Source of the DNA: CAVPEV01 sp963703555
GTDB taxonomy: Bacteria > Actinomycetota > Actinomycetes > Actinomycetales > Cellulomonadaceae
DNA length: 9,828 bases
Direction: 5' to 3'
NCBI GenBank assembly: GCA_963703555.1
Contig: CAVPEV010000056.1
Coordinates: 1-9,828 of the forward strand
The translations under genes and the position numbers were made by a program. Position 1 is the first letter of the stretch; each line of letters starts with the position of its first letter. Shown in pieces: positions 6,306-9,828 of this stretch. Under the pieces are notes generated by a model that worked only from the letters and a program-made list of their open reading frames with translations, was not told the DNA's origin and ran no database searches.

Positions 6306-6536
6306 TCAGTCGATGCGGGCGATGACCTCCCCCTGGTCGACCTCGGCGCCCTCCTCGGCGAGCAGCGTGATGACCCCCGCCTCCGGCGGGTAGATCTCCG
6401 CATCGACCTTGTCGACCGCGACCTCCGCGACGAGGGTGGCCGGTGTCACGGTGTCCCCGGCGTCCACGAACCACGTGACGACCTGGCCCGTGCCGCCGTC
6501 GGAGGACATCTGCGGGAACCGGATCTCGGTGCTCAC
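6306..6536 (-). CDS. Free-standing lipoyl-domain carrier protein
   Basis: A 76-residue protein consisting of one complete lipoyl (biotinyl/lipoyl-attachment) domain and nothing else. It starts TEIRFPQM, has the paired half-domains TWFVDAGDTV (21-30) and EEGAEVDQGEVIARID (61-76), and presents the attachment lysine in the turn EVAVDKVDAEI (Lys43). In 2-oxoacid dehydrogenase complexes such a domain swings between E1, E2 and E3 carrying acyl-dihydrolipoamide, but it is normally the N-terminus of a 400-residue E2. Here the frame ends directly after the domain, with no peripheral-subunit-binding domain or acyltransferase core. It starts with GTG overlapping the E1 beta stop by four bases (GTGA), so it is translationally coupled to E1 beta, and it is the last gene of the operon. 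It needs lipoylation by LplA/LipB-LipA encoded elsewhere. Biotin carriage is unlikely, since there is no MKM motif. Confidence 0.92.
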   Translation of the reverse strand: MSTEIRFPQMSSDGGTGQVVTWFVDAGDTVTPATLVAEVAVDKVDAEIYPPEAGVITLLAEEGAEVDQGEVIARID

Positions 6537-7603
6537 GCCAGCACCCCGCGGATGGCGGCCTCGATGCGCGAGGGTGTCGGCAGCACCGCGTGCTCCAGCT
6601 GCCGGGCGTACGGGATGGGCACGTCGGGCTCGCAGACCCGGGCGACCCGGTGCAGCAGGCCGGGCTCACGCTCGGCGACCGTGGCGATCACCTCGCCGCT
6701 CAGCCCGAACGACCGGTAGTCCTCGTCGACCACCACGAGGCGGTGCGTCCGGGCCACCGACTCGACGATCGCGTCCCGGTCCAGCGGCACGAGCGTGCGC
6801 AGGTCGATCACCTCGACGCTGATCCCCTCGTCCGCGAGGGCCTCGGCGACGTCCAGGCTGTGGTGCACCGACAGTGAGAGGGTGACGACCGTGACGTCGG
6901 TTCCGGCCCGGACGGTCCGCGCCTTGCCGAACGGGACCACATACTCCTGCTCCGGCACGGCCCCGATGGAACGGCGGTTCTTCGCCATCCACCCCAGCCC
7001 CATGACGCCCTTGTGGAACAGGTAGACGACCGGGTCGTCGCTGACGATCGCCGCGGTCATGAGGCCCTTGGCGTCGTACGGGTTGGACGGTACGACGACC
7101 CGCATGCCGGGCAGGTGGGCGAACGTCCCCCACAGGCACTGGGAGTGCTGGGCGCCGTCGGAGTACCCGCCGCCGGCAGCCGTCATGAGGACCATCGGTA
7201 CGCGCACGGTGCCGCCGGACTCGTAGTGGATCTTCGCCATGTGGTTGTAGATCTGGTCCATGCACACGCCGAAGAAGTCGGCGAACATGAGCTCGACGAC
7301 CGGCCGCATGCCTTCGACCGCCGCACCGATGCCGAGGCCGATGAACGCCGTCTCGGAGATGGGGGTGTCCAGAACACGTGTGGGGCCGAACCGGTCGAGC
7401 AGGCCGGTCGTCGAGGAGAAGATGCCGCCGTAGGCGCCGACGTCCTCGCCGAGCACGACGACGTCCTCGTCGGCCGCCATCCGCTGGGCGAGCGCCTCCT
7501 GGATGGCCTTGGCCGTGGACAGCCGCCGCGTGCCGGGCTCGGGTTCCACCGGCAGATCCGCGGCGGGCAAGCGGGTCGGGGAGATAGTGCCGCTGGCGCT
7601 CAT
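6533..7603 (-). CDS. Thiamine-diphosphate dehydrogenase E1 component, beta subunit (AcoB/PdhB type)
   Basis: A 356-residue transketolase-fold beta subunit, slightly longer than the usual 325-340 because of a 25-residue Pro-rich N-terminal lead. Characteristic segments are GEDVGAYGG (52-60), TPISETAF (80-87) with the glutamate that activates the thiamine aminopyrimidine, ELMFADFFGV (104-113), GGGYSDGAQHSQ (144-155) and a C-terminal transketolase_C domain from about residue 225. With E1 alpha it would form the heterotetramer that decarboxylates a 2-oxoacid or cleaves acetoin and passes the acyl unit to lipoamide. ATG at 7603 is supported by AAGGAG (7611-7616), seven bases away, and overlaps the E1 alpha stop by four bases (ATGA). 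An earlier in-frame opening at 8095 only reads E1 alpha DNA in a wrong frame. The substrate is not deducible with certainty. Confidence 0.94.
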   Translation of the reverse strand: MSASGTISPTRLPAADLPVEPEPGTRRLSTAKAIQEALAQRMAADEDVVVLGEDVGAYGGIFSSTTGLLDRFGPTRVLDTPISETAFIGLGIGAAVEGMRPVVELMFADFFGVCMDQIYNHMAKIHYESGGTVRVPMVLMTAAGGGYSDGAQHSQCLWGTFAHLPGMRVVVPSNPYDAKGLMTAAIVSDDPVVYLFHKGVMGLGWMAKNRRSIGAVPEQEYVVPFGKARTVRAGTDVTVVTLSLSVHHSLDVAEALADEGISVEVIDLRTLVPLDRDAIVESVARTHRLVVVDEDYRSFGLSGEVIATVAEREPGLLHRVARVCEPDVPIPYARQLEHAVLPTPSRIEAAIRGVLA

Positions 7604-8634
7604 GCCCGTGCTCCTTCCGTGCGGGTGGTGGTGAAGACCTGCTGCAGGCAGTCGCGCGGGTCGGGCGTGGGCGAGTCCTTCGCATAGGAGATCGCGTCCT
7701 CGACGCGCTCGTGCGCGGTGCGGTCCATCGCGGCCAGGGTGTCGTCGTCGACGAGGCCGGCGGCCTGCAGCCGGGCCCGGTAGGCGGGCAGCGGGTCGCG
7801 CTCGGCCAGGTGCTCCAGGTCCGTGCGGTAGCCCTGGGCGTCCCCCTCGAAGTGGCCCCAGAGCCGGACGGTGTGCACCTCGACGAGCGAGGGCCCCGCA
7901 CCGGCCCGGGCGCGGGCCACCGCCTCCCCGGCGGCCTGGTAGACGGCCTCGACGTCGTTGTCCTCGACGCGGACGCCGGGCATGCCGTCGGCCGCGGCCC
8001 GGGTGGCGTTCGACGGGACCGCCGTCGATGCGGACCGGGGGACCGAGATGCCCCAGTCGTTGTCCTCCACGACGAACACCACGGGCAGCGTCCACAGCGT
8101 CGCCAGGTTGAGCGACTCGTGGAACGCCCCCTGGTTCGCCGCACCCTCACCGGCGACGGCGACGGCAACCTGGCCGTTCCCGCTGCGCTGGAAGGCGAAG
8201 GCCATCCCCAGTGCCGGCGGGATCCCCTCGGCGACGATGCCCGAGCAAGAGAAGTGGGTGGCCGGGTCGAACAGGTGCATGTGCCCGCCCCGGCCGCCGC
8301 CGAGCCCGGTCCGCCGCCCGAAGATCTCCGCGGTCATGGCCCGCAGGTCCACGCCGTGGGCGATGGCCAGGTGGTGCGGCCGGTGGGTGGCGGTCACGGC
8401 GTCGTCCGCCGTGAGGTGGGCGCAGACGCCGGCGGCCACGGGCTCCTGCCCGGCGGACAGGTGCATCTCGCCGGGGATCAGCCCGGCACCGATGTCGAAC
8501 CCCGGCTGCTTGTCGGCGTGGTACTCGCGCAGGATCGCCTCTTCGTACGTCCGGACCAGGACCATCGTGGCCAGCAGGTCCCGTCGGACGTCGTCGGTGA
8601 GCGGCGCGGCATCGTGGTGCACGGTCAGCGTCAT
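7600..8634 (-). CDS. Thiamine-diphosphate dehydrogenase E1 component, alpha subunit (AcoA/PdhA type)
   Basis: A 344-residue E1 alpha subunit that binds thiamine diphosphate and Mg2+. Conserved blocks are GEMHLSAGQE (55-64), the His/Arg active-site loop HRPHHLAIAHGVD (84-96), AEIFGRRTGLGGGRGGHMHL (102-121) and the cofactor motif from GEGAANQGAFHESLNLATLW (162-181) to VVEDNDWGIS (188-197). Acetoin dehydrogenase alpha subunits share the HR.H...A.GVD..A..AEIFG pattern, so acetoin or a short 2-oxoacid is a reasonable guess. The usual GDG is GEG here, and the usual ENN is EDN. ATG 8634 is chosen because GAGGAGGAG (8637-8645) precedes it; the upstream in-frame ATG at 8664 lacks an SD. It is the first gene of the E1 alpha/E1 beta/lipoyl operon, and an IclR regulator gene lies 90 bp upstream on the same strand. 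Confidence 0.93.
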   Translation of the reverse strand: MTLTVHHDAAPLTDDVRRDLLATMVLVRTYEEAILREYHADKQPGFDIGAGLIPGEMHLSAGQEPVAAGVCAHLTADDAVTATHRPHHLAIAHGVDLRAMTAEIFGRRTGLGGGRGGHMHLFDPATHFSCSGIVAEGIPPALGMAFAFQRSGNGQVAVAVAGEGAANQGAFHESLNLATLWTLPVVFVVEDNDWGISVPRSASTAVPSNATRAAADGMPGVRVEDNDVEAVYQAAGEAVARARAGAGPSLVEVHTVRLWGHFEGDAQGYRTDLEHLAERDPLPAYRARLQAAGLVDDDTLAAMDRTAHERVEDAISYAKDSPTPDPRDCLQQVFTTTRTEGARA

Positions 8635-8636
8635 CG

Positions 8637-8645
8637 CTCCTCCTC
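8637..8645 (-). promoter_or_regulatory. Ribosome binding site fixing the E1 alpha start
   Basis: Read on the minus strand, GAGGAGGAG ends two bases before ATG 8634 (AGGAGG ends four bases before it). It selects this codon over the in-frame ATG at 8664. Its first bases overlap the first TCGTGCC half-site (8644-8650), so a bound repressor could also affect initiation. Confidence 0.75.
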
Positions 8646-8675
8646 GTGCCCGGGGCACGACCACGGTGTCGTGCC
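8644..8675. promoter_or_regulatory. Three alternating half-sites, candidate operator of the E1 operon
   Basis: The 7-mer TCGTGCC occurs at 8644-8650, its reverse complement GGCACGA at 8654-8660, and TCGTGCC again at 8669-8675. The first pair forms an inverted repeat with a 3-bp spacer. The second pair extends to an 8-bp inverted repeat, GGCACGAC (8654-8661) with GTCGTGCC (8668-8675), spacer 6. They lie in the 90-bp gap between the IclR gene and E1 alpha, just before the RBS. A regulator site is likely, and the adjacent IclR protein is the natural candidate. The alternative is mutually exclusive RNA hairpins in the leader (attenuation). Confidence 0.5.
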
Positions 8676-8679
8676 AGTC

Positions 8680-8695
8680 CTTCGAGCGTACGAAG
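8680..8695 (-). promoter_or_regulatory. Candidate -10 box inside an inverted repeat
   Basis: On the minus strand TACGCT (8690-8685) fits TANNNT and is flanked exactly by CTTCG and CGAAG (8680-8684 and 8691-8695). Transcription would start near 8678, giving a leader of about 45 nt for the E1 operon. No convincing -35 is seen. The flanking 5-bp repeat could be part of an operator covering the promoter. Confidence 0.4.
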
Positions 8696-8724
8696 CGGGA
8701 GCGCCGGGTGGGACGGTGCCGATT

Positions 8725-9492
8725 TCAGATGCTGAAACGCTGTGCCGAGGCCAGGTGCAGGGCCAGCACCGACGCGGGCGCGCGCAGAGGTGCGGCCGCC
8801 CGGGCCGCGTCCCGGGGCGGCGTCCCGGGTGGCAGGGCGACCGCCAGCGAGGCGACGATCCGGTCGGCCGGCACGGGCACGGCCACGCAGGTCAGACCCG
8901 ATCGGTACTCCTCGTGGTCGACGACCATCGTCGCGGACCGCGCAAGCTGGGTGACCAGGGTGTCGCGGTCCCGCACCGTGTGCGCGGTGAACCGCTCCAG
9001 GCGGTGCCGGCCGAGGTAGTCGGCGCGCTCGGCCGTGCTCAGCCCGGCGAGGACCTGCTTGCCGAACGCGGTCGCATGGGCGGCGTCCGTCACGCCGACC
9101 TGGAGGTCCAGGTGCGGTGCGCCCGGGCACTCGACGACGTCGAGGATGCGGATCTCGCCGTCCTCGAACCGGGACAGGTACGCGGTGGCGTGCGCCGCCT
9201 CGGCCGCGCAGCGCAGCGCGTGCCGGGTCCGGGCCAGCGTCACCCCGGTCGTGGTGGCCGGCCGCAGGGCCGGGAACCGCGGGCCGAGGACGAGGCCGTC
9301 CGGCTCGGCCGCCAGGTAGCCCTCGTGCACCAGCGTGCGGGTGAGGTTGTAGGCCGTGCCGAGGCTCAGTCCGGCTGCCCGGGCCAGCGTCTTGACCTGC
9401 ACCGGGCGCCCCGAGCTCGCGACGAGGTCCACCAGCTCCAGGGCGCGGCGCACCGAGGTGATGAGGGTGCTGGTGCCGTGCTGTGCCGCCAT
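8725..9492 (-). CDS. IclR-family transcriptional regulator
   Basis: A 255-residue regulator, the standard IclR length. The N-terminal winged HTH covers about residues 10-70: SVRRALELVDLVASSGRPVQ (13-32), then TLARAAGLSLGTAYNLTRTL (35-54), with HEGYLAAEPDGLVLG as the wing. The C-terminal GAF-like effector domain (about 75-250) contains typical IclR landmarks: a HATAFGKQVLAGLS-like segment, HTVRDRDTLVTQLA and MVVDHEEYRSGLTCVAVPV. IclR proteins usually sense small carboxylic or aromatic acids and control an adjacent catabolic operon. Here that is the E1/lipoyl operon 90 bp downstream on the same strand, so regulation of that operon and of itself is inferred. The ATG is preceded only by a weak GGGAG at about 10 bases. 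A TAGCGT -10-like hexamer (9516-9511) would give a leader of about a dozen bases. The effector is unknown. Confidence 0.92.
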   Translation of the reverse strand: MAAQHGTSTLITSVRRALELVDLVASSGRPVQVKTLARAAGLSLGTAYNLTRTLVHEGYLAAEPDGLVLGPRFPALRPATTTGVTLARTRHALRCAAEAAHATAYLSRFEDGEIRILDVVECPGAPHLDLQVGVTDAAHATAFGKQVLAGLSTAERADYLGRHRLERFTAHTVRDRDTLVTQLARSATMVVDHEEYRSGLTCVAVPVPADRIVASLAVALPPGTPPRDAARAAAPLRAPASVLALHLASAQRFSI

Positions 9493-9496
9493 CGTC

Positions 9497-9542
9497 GACT
9501 CCCGAGGGACACGCTACGCACCTCGGCGCCCGAGCGGGAGTC
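9497..9542 (-). promoter_or_regulatory. Promoter region of the IclR gene with flanking inverted repeat
   Basis: GACTCCCG (9497-9504) and CGGGAGTC (9535-9542) form a perfect 8-bp inverted repeat 30 bp apart. Between them, on the minus strand, is the -10-like TAGCGT (9516-9511), plus a smaller repeat CTCGG (9522-9526) / CCGAG (9530-9534). This is a plausible autoregulatory operator around the promoter, but such repeats also arise by chance in GC-rich DNA. No -35 is recognised. The rest of the 74-bp gap up to the HAD gene shows nothing further. Confidence 0.3.
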
Positions 9543-9566
9543 CCACAGCGCGGTGCCGGTCCGGGC

Positions 9567-9828
9567 TCAGCGTCGCCGCTGCCGCACGCCACGCACCGCG
9601 AGGGTGACCACCCACGCGAGCCCGGCGAGGCTCGCGGTGGTCCCGCGCCGGACCGTGCGACGGTGGCCGCGGAAGTCCTGCACCGGCCAGCCCGCCCGCC
9701 GGGCGTGCCGACGCAGCCGGGGGTCGGGGTTGATGGCTGACGGGTGACCGACCGTGGACAGGATGCCCACGTCGTGCACCGAGTCCCCGTAGGCGTAAGA
9801 CGTCGTCAGGTCGATCCCCTCCCGCTCG
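9567..9828 (-). CDS. HAD-superfamily (IB) phosphatase, C-terminal fragment
   Basis: The last 86 full codons of a gene entering from the right edge (first full codon 9827-9825, stop TGA 9569-9567). The peptide contains YAYGDSVHDVGILSTVGHP followed by SAINPDPRLRRHARRAGWPV. This is HAD motif IV (GDS...D) and the following G.P.A.NPD..L...A...GW segment of the SerB/CicA-like HAD-IB family. Such enzymes dephosphorylate small phosphate esters, such as phosphoserine or lipid-linked intermediates. The nucleophile Asp (motif I) is outside the window, so activity and substrate cannot be judged. The C-terminal tail (SLAGLAWVVTLAVRGVRQRRR) is a short hydrophobic segment ending in arginines. It could be membrane-interactive, or simply a hydrophobic helix. 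The IclR gene begins 74 bp further along on the same strand. Confidence 0.85.
   Translation of the reverse strand, partial: EREGIDLTTSYAYGDSVHDVGILSTVGHPSAINPDPRLRRHARRAGWPVQDFRGHRRTVRRGTTASLAGLAWVVTLAVRGVRQRRR

Noticed and set aside
5716..6403. Minus-strand frames across the HTH gene and bS22
   Set aside because: They overlap the bS22 gene and the terminator, show no homology or RBS, and are dominated by Arg/Pro/Ala.
6306..6536. Lipoyl protein as a frameshifted E2 remnant
   Set aside because: No E2-like sequence is readable in any frame between its stop and the terminator at 6217-6254. The domain is complete and the stop is clean, so it looks like a genuine stand-alone protein.
7604..8095. 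Extension of the E1 beta frame into E1 alpha
   Set aside because: This is low-complexity Gly/Arg sequence from the wrong frame. ATG 7603 has a proper SD and matches the family start.
7711..9747. Open frame of 678 codons on the plus strand opposite E1 alpha and IclR
   Set aside because: It is antisense to three recognised proteins, with biased composition (Gly/Arg/Val/Asp/His) and no motif. Absence of stops is expected at this GC content.

Overview
The window comes from a high-GC, Gram-positive actinobacterium. Codon third positions are almost all G or C, promoters show TANNNT -10 elements, and there is a 32-residue bS22-type ribosomal microprotein beside a BldC-like HTH gene, a pairing I know from mycobacteria and relatives. 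An araA next to a ChvE-type sugar transporter, together with the overall style, would fit a plant-polymer-degrading Micrococcales such as Cellulomonadaceae. That genus-level guess is inference only.

Left part (1-4275, + strand): the last 53 codons of L-arabinose isomerase (araA), then a 171-bp regulatory gap with a perfect 16-bp LacI-type palindrome lying on the -10 of a recognisable promoter. A complete three-gene monosaccharide ABC importer follows: lipoprotein binding protein, double ATPase and permease (ChvE/GguA/GguB or MmsA/MmsB type). A very strong hairpin sits between the binding-protein gene and the ATPase gene. The context points to pentose (arabinose) uptake feeding AraA, repressed by a LacI-family regulator encoded elsewhere.

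Middle (4276-6254, + strand): an AcuC-type class I histone-deacetylase-fold protein that may be translated from a leaderless mRNA, a small excisionase/BldC-like DNA-binding protein, and the bS22 microprotein gene, preceded by a structured leader of about 140 nt. A 13-bp-stem hairpin at 6217-6254 ends this block and also faces the convergent operon.

Right part (6306-9828, - strand, read right to left): the C-terminal end of a HAD-IB phosphatase, an IclR-family regulator, and a tight three-gene operon with 4-nt stop/start overlaps. The operon encodes a thiamine-diphosphate 2-oxoacid/acetoin-type dehydrogenase E1 alpha, its E1 beta, and a free-standing 76-residue lipoyl-domain protein. No E2 acyltransferase core and no E3 are present. 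This E1 plus bare lipoyl carrier module, with three alternating TCGTGCC half-sites in its leader, is the most interesting system in the window. Its substrate and acyl acceptor are unknown.

I see no tRNA, rRNA, insertion sequence, CRISPR array, attachment site or replication origin. No stretch of 300 bases or more lacks a gene.
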